NCBI GenBank assembly: GCA_015654925.1
Contig: JAATFX010000042.1
Coordinates: 1-62,077 of the forward strand
Source: Enterobacterales bacterium
GTDB taxonomy: Bacteria > Pseudomonadota > Gammaproteobacteria > Enterobacterales > Enterobacteriaceae
DNA: 62,077 bases
Direction: 5' to 3'
In this document: positions 22,038 to 32,469 of the stretch, one piece after another
Layout: every line of letters begins with the position of its first letter
Numbering within the stretch: the stretch's first letter is position 1
Position numbers and translations under genes: made by a program
Notes under the pieces: generated by a model
Told to the model about the DNA's origin: nothing
Database searches by the model: none
Seen by the model: only the letters and a program-made list of their open reading frames with translations

Positions 22038-23851
22038 GTTAGGGTCCTGGTCATGGGGGCTGCGGACTGCGGGCGCACGCTGACCCGCACCTCGGTACCG
22101 CCGGTCGGCCGGCGCGCCACCCGGCAGTTGCCTTGCAGGCTATGGGCCCGATCCTGCATGATAATCAGGCCGTAATGATGCAGCCGCCGGTGTTCCTCCG
22201 GCAGGCCGCGGCCGTTGTCCCGGATACTGAGGATCAGCTCTTCCGCCTCCAGGGTTACCGCCACGTCAACCTTGGTGGCCGCGGCATGCTTGACGATATT
22301 ATTCAGCGCCTCGCGGGCGATTTGCACCAAATGGATGACCTGGTGGGAGCCGGCCGTCCTGGCGGGCAGCCGGTAGTCGAAATCAATCGCGAATCCCAGC
22401 CTGGCCGAAAACTCCTCCACCGCCATTTGCAATGCCGCCCGCAGGCCGGGTTCGGTCTGGCGCAGGCGAAAGGTGGTCAGGAGCTCCCGCAGTTGGCGAT
22501 AAGCGGTGTTCAACTCATCGCGCATCTGCCGCATCAAAAGCTTATTTTCCGGCGTGCTGTCCGCGCTTTGCATTTGCAGGCAGCCGATTTGCAGTTTCAG
22601 GCAGGAGAGCGACTGGGCAAGGCTGTCGTGCAACTCCCCAGCGATGGCGGTGCGCTCCGCCATCAATAACAACTGTTGCTGATGCTCGGCCTGGCGCTCC
22701 AGCGCCAGCGTGCTGGTCAGCTGTTCAATCAGCGTATTCACCAACTGTTGCTGGGCATCGTCCATGGCCTGTTGCAGCGGGTAGCGCGCCAGCATCAGGC
22801 CGTACTGCCCCAATTTATCGTGCAGGCTCCAGCTAAGCTGCTGCGGCTCGGCTTCGGGGGACAACCCCTGCATCACCGGATGGGAAGCCACTTCCCCCGG
22901 GTGCTCCGGCGCCGGCTGGCCGTCAGCCGGGCCGGGAGGATTTACCCCCCCATCGCCGTCGTTTTCATACAGCCGGATCTGGATTTCCCGCAGCGGGGTA
23001 AGGGCTTGCAGCTCATCGAGCACCGGCACCAGGCGGCCGGACAATGGTTCGCTGGTGTGCAGCCGGCGGCTGGCGCGGTACAAAAAATCCAGCACGCGGT
23101 TTTTTTGCCGCAGATCGGCGGTTTTATCCGCCACCCGCTGCTCCAGTTCGGCATACATTTCAGATAGCGACTGCGACATACTGTTCAGGGTCAAGCCAAG
23201 CTGGTCCATTTCATGATGGCCCTGGCGGCCGGCTCGCGCGGGCAGGGGATAACGCTGGCTGAAGTCGCCGCGGCTGACGGCCTTGGCCTGGTTGAGCAGC
23301 CGCCGCCAGGGGCGCAGCAAACGGCGGCGCAAATAGCCGATGGTGCAGGCCAATACCAGCAGGGTCAGGCCAATCACCACTTTTTGCACCAGCGCCACCA
23401 GCATCAGCCGATGCTCGGTATTGCGATCCAGCGCCGACACCAATAAATCCAACTGCCGCACAAACTCCGCCACGCCCGCGGCGGCGTCCTGCGGACGTTG
23501 CGCCTGTATAAGCAGCGGTTTGAGCCGGTCGAGCCAGTAAGCGCGCAGGGCGAGATATTGCGGGGTCAGGCGCTCGCGGCGCACCGGTTGCTGCAAATCG
23601 TCGCTCAGCTGATCCCGCTCCAGTTCGGCGATAAACGCCGCGCTGTGGTCATCCAGGGGCACCCGGGACAGCAGGCGGTAACTTTGCATGCGCAGCGAAC
23701 CGGCCTTATTAATCGCATGGGCGTTGCCCTGCATGCTTTCGGCCATCCACAGCGACAGGCTCATCCCGCCGATGCCCAACAGGCCCAACAGCAACATCAG
23801 CAGGGCGACCTGCTGAACGATGGAGACGGGCGCGAACAGACGTTTTGTCAT
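22034..23851 (-). CDS. narX: Nitrate/nitrite sensor histidine kinase NarX
   Basis: Inner-membrane sensor kinase for nitrate and nitrite. The 605-aa protein (E. coli 598) has membrane helices near 14-36 and 153-175. The periplasmic nitrate-binding P-box ([16 protein letters not shown], 44-59) is nearly identical to that of E. coli. A HAMP segment, a central GAF-like module, a HisKA_3 domain with His408 (Glu-Leu-His-Asp-Ser) and an HATPase domain follow. It is divergent from narK; the 334-bp gap carries FNR and NarL sites. Confidence 0.95.
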   Translation of the reverse strand: MTKRLFAPVSIVQQVALLMLLLGLLGIGGMSLSLWMAESMQGNAHAINKAGSLRMQSYRLLSRVPLDDHSAAFIAELERDQLSDDLQQPVRRERLTPQYLALRAYWLDRLKPLLIQAQRPQDAAAGVAEFVRQLDLLVSALDRNTEHRLMLVALVQKVVIGLTLLVLACTIGYLRRRLLRPWRRLLNQAKAVSRGDFSQRYPLPARAGRQGHHEMDQLGLTLNSMSQSLSEMYAELEQRVADKTADLRQKNRVLDFLYRASRRLHTSEPLSGRLVPVLDELQALTPLREIQIRLYENDGDGGVNPPGPADGQPAPEHPGEVASHPVMQGLSPEAEPQQLSWSLHDKLGQYGLMLARYPLQQAMDDAQQQLVNTLIEQLTSTLALERQAEHQQQLLLMAERTAIAGELHDSLAQSLSCLKLQIGCLQMQSADSTPENKLLMRQMRDELNTAYRQLRELLTTFRLRQTEPGLRAALQMAVEEFSARLGFAIDFDYRLPARTAGSHQVIHLVQIAREALNNIVKHAAATKVDVAVTLEAEELILSIRDNGRGLPEEHRRLHHYGLIIMQDRAHSLQGNCRVARRPTGGTEVRVSVRPQSAAPMTRTLT

Positions 23852-23932
23852 AAAGCGGCGATCCTTGAACCGATGGTGAAACCGGACCCGGCGGCATGGG
23901 CTGGACGGCTATTGTTTATCATCCCCGCCGAT

Positions 23933-23992
23933 TACCCTATACCCCTTTTGGAGTACCCACAAATAGCCGGCGCCGGCCCGGGGACTACCCCT
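23933..23992. promoter_or_regulatory. NarL heptamer cluster in the narX-narK gap
   Basis: TACCCCT at 23940-23946 and 23986-23992 fit the NarL heptamer TACYYMT exactly. TACCCTA (23933-23939) and TACCCAC (23954-23960) are near matches. The cluster lies about 160-220 bp upstream of the predicted narK start site, like the distal NarL sites of E. coli narK. Confidence 0.65.
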
Positions 23993-24103
23993 GCCGGCGG
24001 TGGGGGGTTATAACCAAGTGAATACTAGGGTTTTTATCGATTTAACCCTGTACTTACAAAGGATATAGGCCGCCGGCAGCGCCGAATGCCATCGGATTGT
24101 CCA

Positions 24104-24117
24104 TTGATTTGCATCAA
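24104..24117 (+). promoter_or_regulatory. FNR box and narK promoter
   Basis: TTGAT-TTGC-ATCAA is a perfect FNR consensus. Centred at -41.5 it predicts a start near 24152, with TAGGGT (24140-24145) as a plausible -10. This fits class II anaerobic activation of narK by FNR. The site match is direct; the start site is inferred. Confidence 0.85.
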
Positions 24118-24185
24118 GTTTGCTCCCGGCCGGGTTGCCTAGGGTAGCGGGAACACAGAGGCATTTTAACCCGTCCGAGGCTCCT

Positions 24186-25604
24186 ATGACCCAACTTTCA
24201 CGTTCAGCCGGCGCGCCGCGCAGCGGCGTAATCCAGAATTGGCAGCCGGAACAGCCCGATTTCTGGCGCACCCAGGGCCAGGGCATCGCCCGGCGCAATC
24301 TGTGGATTTCCATCTATTGCCTGTTACTGTCGTTTTGCGTCTGGATGCTGTTTAGCGCGGTGGCGGTAAATCTCAACAAAGTAGGGTTTGATTTCACCAC
24401 CGACCGGCTGTTTTTACTCACCGCGCTGCCGGCGGTTTCCGGCGCCATCCTGCGCGTGCCGTACTCGTTTATGGTGCCGCTGGTGGGCGGACGCCGCTGG
24501 ACGGCGCTTAGCACCCTGTTTCTGGTGATCCCATGCGTATGGCTGGGCCTGGCGGTGCAAAATCCGCAGACGTCCTTCGGCGTTTTTGTCACCATTGCCC
24601 TGCTGTGCGGTTTCGCCGGCGCCAACTTCGCCTCCAGCATGGCGAATATCAGTTTTTTCTTCCCCAAATCCCGGCAGGGCAGCGCGCTGGGGCTTAACGG
24701 CGGCATGGGCAACCTGGGGGTAAGCGTTATGCAACTGATTGCGCCGCTGGCCATCTCGTTTTCCCTATTCGGGCTGTTTGGCGCCACCGGCCGGCAGCAG
24801 GCCGACGGCAGCCAAATCTGGCTGGAAAACGCCGCCTGGATATGGGTGCCGCTGCTGCTGATCGCCACCCTGGCGGCCTGGTTCGGCATGAACGATCTCG
24901 CCACCTCGAAAGCGCCGCTCAAACAGCAGCTGACGGTGCTTAAACGCGGCCATATGTGGACCCTCAGCGTGCTTTATCTGGCCACCTTCGGTTCATTTAT
25001 CGGTTTCTCCGCCGGTTTCGCCATGCTGACGAAAACCCAGTTTCCCGATATGCAGATCCTGCATTACGCCTTTTTTGGCCCGTTTATCGGCGCCCTGGCG
25101 CGCTCGGCGGGCGGGGCGCTGTCCGACCGCTTTGGCGGCATTCGCGTGACCATGGCGAATTTCGTGCTGATGGCCGTGTTTGCCGCGCTGCTGTTCCTGA
25201 CCCTGCCTTCCGGCGGCCAGGGCGGCTCGTTTGCCGCGTTTTTCACCGTCTTTATGCTGCTCTTTATCACCGCTGGCCTGGGCAGCGGTTCCACGTTCCA
25301 GATGATCGCGGTGATTTTGCGTAAATTGACGCTCGATCGGGTCAAGGCCCGCGGCGGCAGCGACCAGGAGGCGCAGCACGAAGCGGTAACCGATACCGCC
25401 GCTTCCCTGGGCTTTATTTCCGCTATCGGCGCGGCGGGGGGCTTTTTTATTCCTAAAGCGTTCGGCACCTCGCTGGCCTTGACCGGCTCGCCCGCCGGAG
25501 CGATGAAAATCTTCCTGGTGTTTTATGTGGTTTGCCTACTGCTTACCTGGCTGGTTTACGGCCGCAATATCAATAAAGGCATGGCGACTAAAAAACCGCG
25601 CTGA
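24186..25604 (+). CDS. narK: Nitrate/nitrite antiporter NarK
   Basis: MFS transporter exchanging nitrate for nitrite across the inner membrane during nitrate respiration. ATG 24186, with GAGG upstream, is chosen; the frame extends to 24120, but that would start upstream of the predicted transcription start. The product is 472 aa (E. coli 463) with about 12 membrane segments. Both nitrate signature regions are visible (Gly-Phe-Ala-Gly-Ala-Asn-Phe-Ala-Ser-Ser-Met-Ala-Asn and Gly-Phe-Ile-Ser-Ala-Ile-Gly-Ala), as are substrate-binding arginines (Leu-Arg-Val-Pro-Tyr-Ser). narG follows after 98 bp. Confidence 0.96.
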   Translation: MTQLSRSAGAPRSGVIQNWQPEQPDFWRTQGQGIARRNLWISIYCLLLSFCVWMLFSAVAVNLNKVGFDFTTDRLFLLTALPAVSGAILRVPYSFMVPLVGGRRWTALSTLFLVIPCVWLGLAVQNPQTSFGVFVTIALLCGFAGANFASSMANISFFFPKSRQGSALGLNGGMGNLGVSVMQLIAPLAISFSLFGLFGATGRQQADGSQIWLENAAWIWVPLLLIATLAAWFGMNDLATSKAPLKQQLTVLKRGHMWTLSVLYLATFGSFIGFSAGFAMLTKTQFPDMQILHYAFFGPFIGALARSAGGALSDRFGGIRVTMANFVLMAVFAALLFLTLPSGGQGGSFAAFFTVFMLLFITAGLGSGSTFQMIAVILRKLTLDRVKARGGSDQEAQHEAVTDTAASLGFISAIGAAGGFFIPKAFGTSLALTGSPAGAMKIFLVFYVVCLLLTWLVYGRNINKGMATKKPR

Positions 25605-25617
25605 ACGCCGGACGGCC

Positions 25618-25642
25618 CGCCGTCGCCTATCTCGGCGCGGCG
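25618..25642 (+). other. Hairpin between narK and narG
   Basis: CGCCGTCGCC and GGCGCGGCG form a 9-bp stem with one bulged T around a 6-nt loop. No T-run follows. It may set the expression step between narK and narG, or be an mRNA processing point. No FNR box is visible in this 98-bp gap. Confidence 0.4.
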
Positions 25643-25702
25643 GCGTGCCGCACCAAATATAACCGCTAGGTCCGCAGGACTTACCTTTCAGGAGAAGACC
25701 GG

Positions 25703-28700
25703 ATGAGCAAATTTCTCGATCGGTTCCGTTATTTCAAACAGCTGGACCAGACCTTTGCCGACGGCCACGGCCAGGCGATGAACGCCAACCGCGACTGGGA
25801 AGAGGGCTATCGCAGCCGCTGGCAGCACGATAAAATCGTGCGCTCCACCCACGGCGTGAACTGCACCGGTTCATGCAGCTGGAAAATCTATGTCAAAAGC
25901 GGGCTGGTCACCTGGGAAACCCAGCAAACCGATTATCCGCGCACCCGCCCGGATTTGCCCAATCATGAACCCCGCGGCTGTCCGCGCGGCGCCAGCTACT
26001 CCTGGTATTTGTATAGCGCCAACCGGCTGAAGTATCCGCTGATGCGCAAACTGCTGCTGATTCAGTGGCGCGAAGCCAGGGCGCGGTATGCCGATCCGGT
26101 GGATGCCTGGGCGGCGATGATGAGCGATGTCGACGCCGTGAAACGCTATAAACAGGCGCGCGGACGCGGCGGGTTTATCCGTTCAAGCTGGCCGGAGGTC
26201 AATGAGCTGATTGCCGCCGCCAATGTTTACACCGCCAAAACCTACGGCCCCGATCGTATTATCGGCTTCTCGCCGATCCCGGCGATGTCGATGATCTCTT
26301 ATGCCGCGGGCGCCCGCTATTTATCCCTGATCGGCGGCGCCTGCCTGAGTTTCTACGATTGGTATTGCGATTTGCCGCCCGCGTCGCCGATGACCTGGGG
26401 CGAGCAGACCGACGTGCCGGAATCCGCCGACTGGTACAATTCGTCCTATATTATCGCCTGGGGTTCCAACGTGCCGCAAACCCGCACCCCGGACGCCCAT
26501 TTCTTTACCGAAGCCCGCTACAAGGGCGCGAAAACCGTGGCGATCACCCCCGACTATGCCGAAATCGCCAAACTGTGCGATCAATGGCTCAGTCCGAAGC
26601 AAGGCACCGACAGCGCCATGGCCCTGGCCATGGGCCACGTGATTTTGCAGGAGTTCTACCTGCGCCGGCCGAGCACATATTTCCTGGATTATGTGCGCCG
26701 CTACACCGATATGCCCATGCTGGTCATGCTGGAGCCGCGCGCGGCGGGCTATTATGCCGCCGGGCGCATGCTGCGCGCCGCCGATCTGCCGGGGGCGCTG
26801 GGGCAGCAAAATAATCCGCAATGGAAAACCGTCGCCCTGGATGAAACCAGCGGCCAGTTGACGGTGCCGCTCGGCTCCATCGGTTTCCGCTGGGGCGAGC
26901 AGGGCAAATGGAACCTGGAACAGCGCGACGGCGGCGACGGCCAGGACGTCAAACTGCAGCTTAGCCTGATTGACGGCTATGATCGGGTGGTGGAAGTGGG
27001 GTTTCCCTATTTTGGCGGCGCCCCCAGCGAACATTTCAGCCCGGTGCCCCTCGATGACATCCTGCGCCATAAACTCCCGGCCAAACGCCTGGCGCTGGCG
27101 GACGGCAGCGAGGTGCTGGTCGCCAGCATCTACGATCTGATGCTGGCCAATTACGGCGTGGAACGCGGCCTGAATGATGAAAATTGCGCCCGAGACTATG
27201 ACGATATCAAAGCCTATAGCCCGGCCTGGGCCGAGAAAATCACCGGCGTGTCCCGGCAGAACATCACCCGTATCGCCCGTGAATTTGCCGATAACGCCGA
27301 TAAAACCCACGGTCGGTCCATGATCATTGTCGGCGCCGGTATGAACCACTGGTATCACATGGATATGAATTACCGCGGGCTGATCAATATGCTGGTGTTT
27401 TGCGGCTGCGTCGGGCAAAGCGGCGGCGGCTGGGCGCACTATGTGGGGCAGGAAAAACTGCGCCCGCAGACCGGCTGGCTGCCGCTGGCGTTTGGCCTGG
27501 ACTGGCAGCGTCCGCCGCGCCATATGAACAGCACCTCCTTTTTTTATAACCACTCCAGCCAATGGCGTTATGAAACCCTGGCGCCGCAGGAATTGCTGTC
27601 GCCGCTGGCCGATAAGTCGCGTTATACCGGCAGCCTGATTGATTTCAACGTGCGCGCCGAGCGCATGGGCTGGCTGCCGTCGGCGCCGCAGCTGAACGTC
27701 AATCCGCTGCATATCGCCGCCCGGGCCAGCGGCGCCGGCATGTCGCCGGTGGAGTATACCGTGGCCGGGCTGAAATCCGGCGCGCTGCGCTTTGCCGCCG
27801 AGCAGCCGGATAATCCGCAGAACTTCCCGCGCAATCTGTTTGTGTGGCGTTCTAACCTGCTGGGTTCGTCCGGCAAAGGCCATGAGTACATGCTCAAATA
27901 CCTGCTGGGCACCGAAAACGGCATCCAGGGTGAAGATCTCGGCCGCCAGGGCGGGGTGATGCCGGAAGAGGTGGAGTGGCGGGAAAACGGCGGCGAAGGC
28001 AAGCTGGACCTGGTGGTCACGCTGGATTTCCGTATGTCGAGCACCTGTCTTTATTCCGATATCGTGCTGCCTACCGCGACCTGGTATGAAAAAGACGACC
28101 TGAATACCTCGGATATGCATCCGTTTATCCATCCGCTGTCGGCGGCGGTGGACCCGGCCTGGGAATCGAAAAGCGACTGGGAAATTTATAAAGGCATCGC
28201 CAAGGAGTTCTCCCGGGTATGCCAGGGGCATTTGGGTCTGGAAACCGATGTGGTGACCCTGCCGATTCAGCATGACTCGGCCGCCGAACTGGCGCAGCCC
28301 CTGGGCGTCGAGGATTGGAAAAAAGGGGAATGCGAACTGGTGCCGGGTAAAACCGCGCCGCATATCATGGTGGTGGAACGGGACTATCCGAACACCTACG
28401 AACGATTCACCTCCCTGGGCCCGCTGCTCGATAAGCTGGGCAACGGCGGCAAAGGTATCGGCTGGAATACCCAGACCGAAATCGATTTCCTGAAAAAACT
28501 CAATTTGACCAAAACCGACGGCGCCGCCGCGGGACGTCCCAATATCAATACCGCCATTGACGCCGCGGAGGTGATTTTATCCCTGGCGCCGGAAACCAAC
28601 GGGCAGGTGGCGGTGAAAGCCTGGGCGGCGCTCAGCGTCTTTACCGGCCGCGATCATCGCCATCTGGCGCTCAATAAGGAAGACGAAAAAATCCGTTTCC

Positions 28701-29485
28701 GCGACCTGCAGGCGCAGCCGCGCAAGATCATCTCCAGCCCCACCTGGTCCGGACTGGAGGATGAACACGTATCTTACAGCGCCAGCTATACCAATGTGCA
28801 TGAGCTGATCCCATGGCGCACGCTCTCCGGCCGCCAGCAGCTCTACCAGGATCATGAATGGATGCGCGCCTTCGGCGAAAGCCTGTTGGTGTACCGGCCG
28901 CCTATCGATACCCGCGCCGCGCAGCCGCTGCTTAACGCCAAGCCCAATGGCAACCCGGAAAAAGCGCTTAACTTCCTGACGCCGCACCAGAAATGGGGCA
29001 TTCATTCCACCTTCAGCGAAAATCTGCTGATGCTGACCCTATCGCGCGGCGGCCCGATTATCTGGCTGAGCGAAGACGACGCGCGGGAGCTGCGCATCGA
29101 TGATAACGACTGGATCGAAGCCTTCAACGCCAACGGCGCGCTGATTGCCCGCGCGGTGGTCAGCCAGCGGGTGCCGTCCGGCATGACCATGATGTATCAC
29201 GCCCAGGAACGCATCATTAATATTCCCGGCTCGGAAATCACCGGCCAGCGCGGCGGTATCCATAATTCCGTGACCCGGGTTTGTCCTAAACCCACCCATA
29301 TGATCGGCGGTTACGCCCAGTTGGCCTACGGCTTTAACTATTACGGCACCGTCGGGTCCAACCGCGACGAGTTCGTGGTGGTGCGCAAAATGGATCGCAT
29401 CGACTGGCTGGATGGTGAACACCGCGATGATGCCCAGGGTAATGCGGCGGCCGGGACTTTGCGCCGCCAGGAGAAAGCCAAATGA
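25703..29485 (+). CDS. narG: Respiratory nitrate reductase A, alpha subunit NarG
   Basis: Catalytic molybdenum subunit that reduces nitrate to nitrite at the cytoplasmic face of the membrane. The 1260-aa protein (E. coli 1247) has the FS0 cluster ligands His50, Cys54 and Cys58 in His-Gly-Val-Asn-Cys-Thr-Gly-Ser-Cys-Ser-Trp. The molybdenum-ligand Asp region is in Pro-Met-Thr-Trp-Gly-Glu-Gln-Thr-Asp-Val-Pro-Glu. It starts after TCAGGAGAAG and overlaps narH by 4 bp. Confidence 0.98.
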   Translation: MSKFLDRFRYFKQLDQTFADGHGQAMNANRDWEEGYRSRWQHDKIVRSTHGVNCTGSCSWKIYVKSGLVTWETQQTDYPRTRPDLPNHEPRGCPRGASYSWYLYSANRLKYPLMRKLLLIQWREARARYADPVDAWAAMMSDVDAVKRYKQARGRGGFIRSSWPEVNELIAAANVYTAKTYGPDRIIGFSPIPAMSMISYAAGARYLSLIGGACLSFYDWYCDLPPASPMTWGEQTDVPESADWYNSSYIIAWGSNVPQTRTPDAHFFTEARYKGAKTVAITPDYAEIAKLCDQWLSPKQGTDSAMALAMGHVILQEFYLRRPSTYFLDYVRRYTDMPMLVMLEPRAAGYYAAGRMLRAADLPGALGQQNNPQWKTVALDETSGQLTVPLGSIGFRWGEQGKWNLEQRDGGDGQDVKLQLSLIDGYDRVVEVGFPYFGGAPSEHFSPVPLDDILRHKLPAKRLALADGSEVLVASIYDLMLANYGVERGLNDENCARDYDDIKAYSPAWAEKITGVSRQNITRIAREFADNADKTHGRSMIIVGAGMNHWYHMDMNYRGLINMLVFCGCVGQSGGGWAHYVGQEKLRPQTGWLPLAFGLDWQRPPRHMNSTSFFYNHSSQWRYETLAPQELLSPLADKSRYTGSLIDFNVRAERMGWLPSAPQLNVNPLHIAARASGAGMSPVEYTVAGLKSGALRFAAEQPDNPQNFPRNLFVWRSNLLGSSGKGHEYMLKYLLGTENGIQGEDLGRQGGVMPEEVEWRENGGEGKLDLVVTLDFRMSSTCLYSDIVLPTATWYEKDDLNTSDMHPFIHPLSAAVDPAWESKSDWEIYKGIAKEFSRVCQGHLGLETDVVTLPIQHDSAAELAQPLGVEDWKKGECELVPGKTAPHIMVVERDYPNTYERFTSLGPLLDKLGNGGKGIGWNTQTEIDFLKKLNLTKTDGAAAGRPNINTAIDAAEVILSLAPETNGQVAVKAWAALSVFTGRDHRHLALNKEDEKIRFRDLQAQPRKIISSPTWSGLEDEHVSYSASYTNVHELIPWRTLSGRQQLYQDHEWMRAFGESLLVYRPPIDTRAAQPLLNAKPNGNPEKALNFLTPHQKWGIHSTFSENLLMLTLSRGGPIIWLSEDDARELRIDDNDWIEAFNANGALIARAVVSQRVPSGMTMMYHAQERIINIPGSEITGQRGGIHNSVTRVCPKPTHMIGGYAQLAYGFNYYGTVGSNRDEFVVVRKMDRIDWLDGEHRDDAQGNAAAGTLRRQEKAK

Positions 29486-31026
29486 AAATTCGCTCCCAGG
29501 TCGGCATGGTGATGAACCTCGACAAATGTATCGGCTGCCATACCTGTTCGGTGACCTGTAAAAACGTCTGGACCAGCCGCGAAGGCATGGAGTATGCGTG
29601 GTTCAACAATGTGGAAAGCAAACCGGGCATCGGTTATCCCCAGGCTTGGGAAGACCAGGACAAATGGCGCGGCGGCTGGATACGTAAAATCAACGGCAGG
29701 CTGCAGCCGCGCATGGGGGGCCGCGTGGGCGTGCTGGCGAATATTTTCGCCAATCCCGATGTGCCGCAAATCGACGACTACTACGAACCTTTCGATTTCG
29801 ACTACCAGAATCTGCATACCGCGCCGCAGGGCAAGCACCAGCCCATCGCCCGGCCGCGCTCGCTGATCACCGGGCGGCGCATGGACAAGATTGTCGGCGG
29901 TCCGAACTGGGAGGATATCCTCGGCGGCGAATTCGAGCAGCGTTCCAGGGATAAAAATTTCGATCGGATGCAAACGGCCATGTACGGCCAGTTCGAGCAT
30001 ACCTTTATGATGTATTTGCCGCGCTTATGCGAGCATTGCCTTAATCCGGCGTGCGTGGCGACCTGCCCGAGCGGCGCCATCTACAAGCGGGAAGAAGACG
30101 GCATCGTCCTGATCGATCAGGATAAGTGCCGCGGCTGGCGCATGTGCCTGACCGGTTGCCCGTATAAGAAGATCTATTTCAACTGGAAAAGCGGCAAATC
30201 GGAAAAATGCATTTTCTGCTACCCGCGCATCGAAGCCGGCCAGCCCACCGTGTGCTCGGAAACCTGCGTCGGCCGTATCCGCTATCTCGGCGTGCTGCTA
30301 TATGACGCCGATCGCATCGAGCAGGCCGCCGCCGTGGCCGGCGAACAGGATCTCTACCAGAGCCAGCTGGATATTTTTCTCGACCCCCACGACCCGCAGG
30401 TTATCGCCCAGGCGCTGAAGGATGGCGTGCCGCAGGGAGTGATCGACTCCGCGCAAAAGTCGCCGGTCTATAAGCTGGCCATGGATTGGAAACTGGCGCT
30501 GCCGCTGCATCCGGAATACCGCACCCTGCCCATGGTGTGGTATGTGCCGCCGCTTTCTCCCATCCAGTCCGCCGCCGATGCCGGCGAACTGGCCCATAGC
30601 GGCGTGCTGCCGGATGTGGAAAGCCTGCGTATCCCGGTGCAGTACCTGGCCAATCTGCTGACCGCCGGCGATACGGCGCCGGTGCTGCTGGCGCTAAAAC
30701 GCCTATTGGCCATGCGCCACTATAAGCGCGCCGAGACGGTGGACGGGGTAACCGATACCAGCGCGCTGGAGCAGGTGGGTTTGAGCGAGGCGCAGGCGCA
30801 GGAAATGTACCGTTACCTGGCCATCGCCAACTATGAAGATCGGTTTGTCGTGCCGTCCAGCCACCGCGAGCTGGCCCGCGAGGCGTTCCCGGAAAGCAAA
30901 GGCTGCGGTTTCAGCTTTGGCGACGGGTGCCGCGGCAGCGATACCCGGTTCAACTTATTTAACAGCAAGCGCATCGATGCCGTCGATGTCAGCAGCAAAA
31001 CCCGCCGTGGAGCTCAGCATGATTAG
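29482..31026 (+). CDS. narH: Respiratory nitrate reductase A, beta subunit NarH
   Basis: Electron-transfer subunit linking NarI hemes to NarG. The 514-aa protein (E. coli 512) has ferredoxin-type clusters beginning Cys16-x2-Cys19-x2-Cys22-x3-Cys26. A second set lies at Cys-Glu-His-Cys-Leu-Asn-Pro-Ala-Cys, and the Cys-Arg-Gly-Trp-Arg-Met-Cys motif has the Trp that replaces a Cys to give the 3Fe-4S cluster. It overlaps narJ by 8 bp. Confidence 0.98.
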   Translation: MKIRSQVGMVMNLDKCIGCHTCSVTCKNVWTSREGMEYAWFNNVESKPGIGYPQAWEDQDKWRGGWIRKINGRLQPRMGGRVGVLANIFANPDVPQIDDYYEPFDFDYQNLHTAPQGKHQPIARPRSLITGRRMDKIVGGPNWEDILGGEFEQRSRDKNFDRMQTAMYGQFEHTFMMYLPRLCEHCLNPACVATCPSGAIYKREEDGIVLIDQDKCRGWRMCLTGCPYKKIYFNWKSGKSEKCIFCYPRIEAGQPTVCSETCVGRIRYLGVLLYDADRIEQAAAVAGEQDLYQSQLDIFLDPHDPQVIAQALKDGVPQGVIDSAQKSPVYKLAMDWKLALPLHPEYRTLPMVWYVPPLSPIQSAADAGELAHSGVLPDVESLRIPVQYLANLLTAGDTAPVLLALKRLLAMRHYKRAETVDGVTDTSALEQVGLSEAQAQEMYRYLAIANYEDRFVVPSSHRELAREAFPESKGCGFSFGDGCRGSDTRFNLFNSKRIDAVDVSSKTRRGAQHD

Positions 31027-31732
31027 TGTAAATATCGTTGGCCGTTTATTGGATTACCCCGACGAAGCGCTATGGGCCGCCCAGGATAAGCTGGCGGCGG
31101 CGCTGGCGGCTACGCAACCGCCGGAATCGCTGTGCGCGGCCCGCCTGACGGCGTTTATCCGGAGTTTTTGCGCGGGCGGGCTGCTTGACGCCCAAGAGGC
31201 TTACTGCGAGCTGTTCGACCGCGGCCGCGCCACCTCGCTGCTGCTGTTCGAGCATGTCCACGGCGAATCGCGCGATCGCGGCCAGGCGATGGTGGATCTG
31301 CTGGCGCAGTACCGGGACGCCGGACTGGAGCTGGATAGCCGCGAGCTGCCGGATTTCCTGCCGCTCTATCTGGAATATCTCGCCAGCCTGCCGATGGAGC
31401 AGGCCCGGGCGGGTCTACAGGATATTGCCCCGATCCTGGCGCTGATCGGCGCCCGGCTGCATAAGCGGGAGAACCACTATGCCGCGCTGTTCGACTTATT
31501 GCTGGAGTTTGCCGGCAGCGAGCTGCGCGGCGCCAGCATGGAGGGGGCGGTGGCCGGCGAAGCCCGGGACGATACCCCGGCGGCGCTGGACGCCGTATGG
31601 GAAGAGGAGCAGGTGAAATTTAGCGCCCCGCCGGAGTGCGCCTCCGGGGAACAGGCGCGCCACCAGCGCCGCTTTGCCGGCGCGGTGGTTCCGCAATATT
31701 TGCCTAATGATTTCGGTTCAGAAGGAAAATAA
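31019..31732 (+). CDS. narJ: Nitrate reductase assembly chaperone NarJ
   Basis: Cytoplasmic TorD/NarJ-family chaperone needed for cofactor insertion and membrane attachment of NarGH; not part of the final enzyme. The frame is open to 30833, but ATG 31019 gives [14 protein letters not shown], the family start, and 237 aa (E. coli 236). The start overlaps the narH stop by 8 bp and narI begins 2 bp after the stop. Confidence 0.95.
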   Translation: MISVNIVGRLLDYPDEALWAAQDKLAAALAATQPPESLCAARLTAFIRSFCAGGLLDAQEAYCELFDRGRATSLLLFEHVHGESRDRGQAMVDLLAQYRDAGLELDSRELPDFLPLYLEYLASLPMEQARAGLQDIAPILALIGARLHKRENHYAALFDLLLEFAGSELRGASMEGAVAGEARDDTPAALDAVWEEEQVKFSAPPECASGEQARHQRRFAGAVVPQYLPNDFGSEGK

Positions 31733-31734
31733 CC

Positions 31735-32412
31735 ATGCATTTTCTCAATCTGTTCTTTTTTGATATTTATCCTTATATCGCCGGGACCGTTTTCCTCATC
31801 GGCAGCTGGCTGCGCTACGATTACGGCCAATACACCTGGCGCGCCGGGTCCAGCCAAATGCTGGACAAAAAGGGCATGCGGCTGGCGTCCAATCTGTTCC
31901 ATATCGGTATCATCGGCATTTTTTTCGGCCACTTGTTCGGCATGCTGACGCCGCACTGGGTATATGAACCGTTTTTATCCATTGCCTTGAAGCAGAAGCT
32001 GGCGATGGGGGCGGGGGGGATCTGCGGGCTACTGACCCTGGTGGGCGGCGGATTGTTATTAAAACGCCGGTTGCTGAATCCGCGTATCCGCGCCACGTCG
32101 AGCGCGGGGGATATTATGATTCTTACGCTGCTAGTGGTGCAGGTGATCCTGGGGCTGATAACCATTCCCTTTTCCGGCCGGCATATGGACGGCGCGGAGA
32201 TGATGAAACTGGTGGGCTGGGCGCAGGCGGTGGTGTCTTTCAGCGGCGGCGCATCGGCCCATCTTGAGGGAGTGGCGCTGATTTACCGCCTGCATATCAT
32301 CCTGGGCATGACGCTGTTTGTGCTGTTTCCGTTTTGCCGCCTGGTGCATATCTGGAGCGCGCCGGTGGAATACCTGACGCGGCGTTACCAAGTGGTCAGG
32401 AACCGGCGCTGA
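31735..32412 (+). CDS. narI: Respiratory nitrate reductase A, gamma subunit NarI
   Basis: Cytochrome b subunit that oxidises quinol and anchors NarGH. It is 225 aa, the same length as E. coli NarI, with five membrane segments. Heme ligands are at the classical positions His56, His66, His187 and His205. It ends the narKGHJI unit; a hairpin lies 10 bp downstream. Confidence 0.97.
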   Translation: MHFLNLFFFDIYPYIAGTVFLIGSWLRYDYGQYTWRAGSSQMLDKKGMRLASNLFHIGIIGIFFGHLFGMLTPHWVYEPFLSIALKQKLAMGAGGICGLLTLVGGGLLLKRRLLNPRIRATSSAGDIMILTLLVVQVILGLITIPFSGRHMDGAEMMKLVGWAQAVVSFSGGASAHLEGVALIYRLHIILGMTLFVLFPFCRLVHIWSAPVEYLTRRYQVVRNRR

Positions 32413-32421
32413 TGGCGTGAT

Positions 32422-32443
32422 ACCGCCGGTTCAAGGCGGCGGT
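32422..32443. terminator. Hairpin between convergent narI and nfo
   Basis: ACCGCCG and CGGCGGT pair perfectly over 7 bp around an 8-nt loop, between narI and nfo. There is no T-run, so only a possible terminator. Confidence 0.45.
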
Positions 32444-32469
32444 TCGCGTTACATAGCGCGCGGCCGGCG

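Noticed and set aside
24120..24185. N-terminal extension of narK
   Set aside because: It would begin just 3 bp after the FNR box, upstream of the predicted transcription start; ATG 24186 fits NarK homologues.
26321..28363. Long minus-strand frame of 680 codons opposite narG
   Set aside because: Shadow of narG, with no family features, while narG is complete with its cluster ligands.
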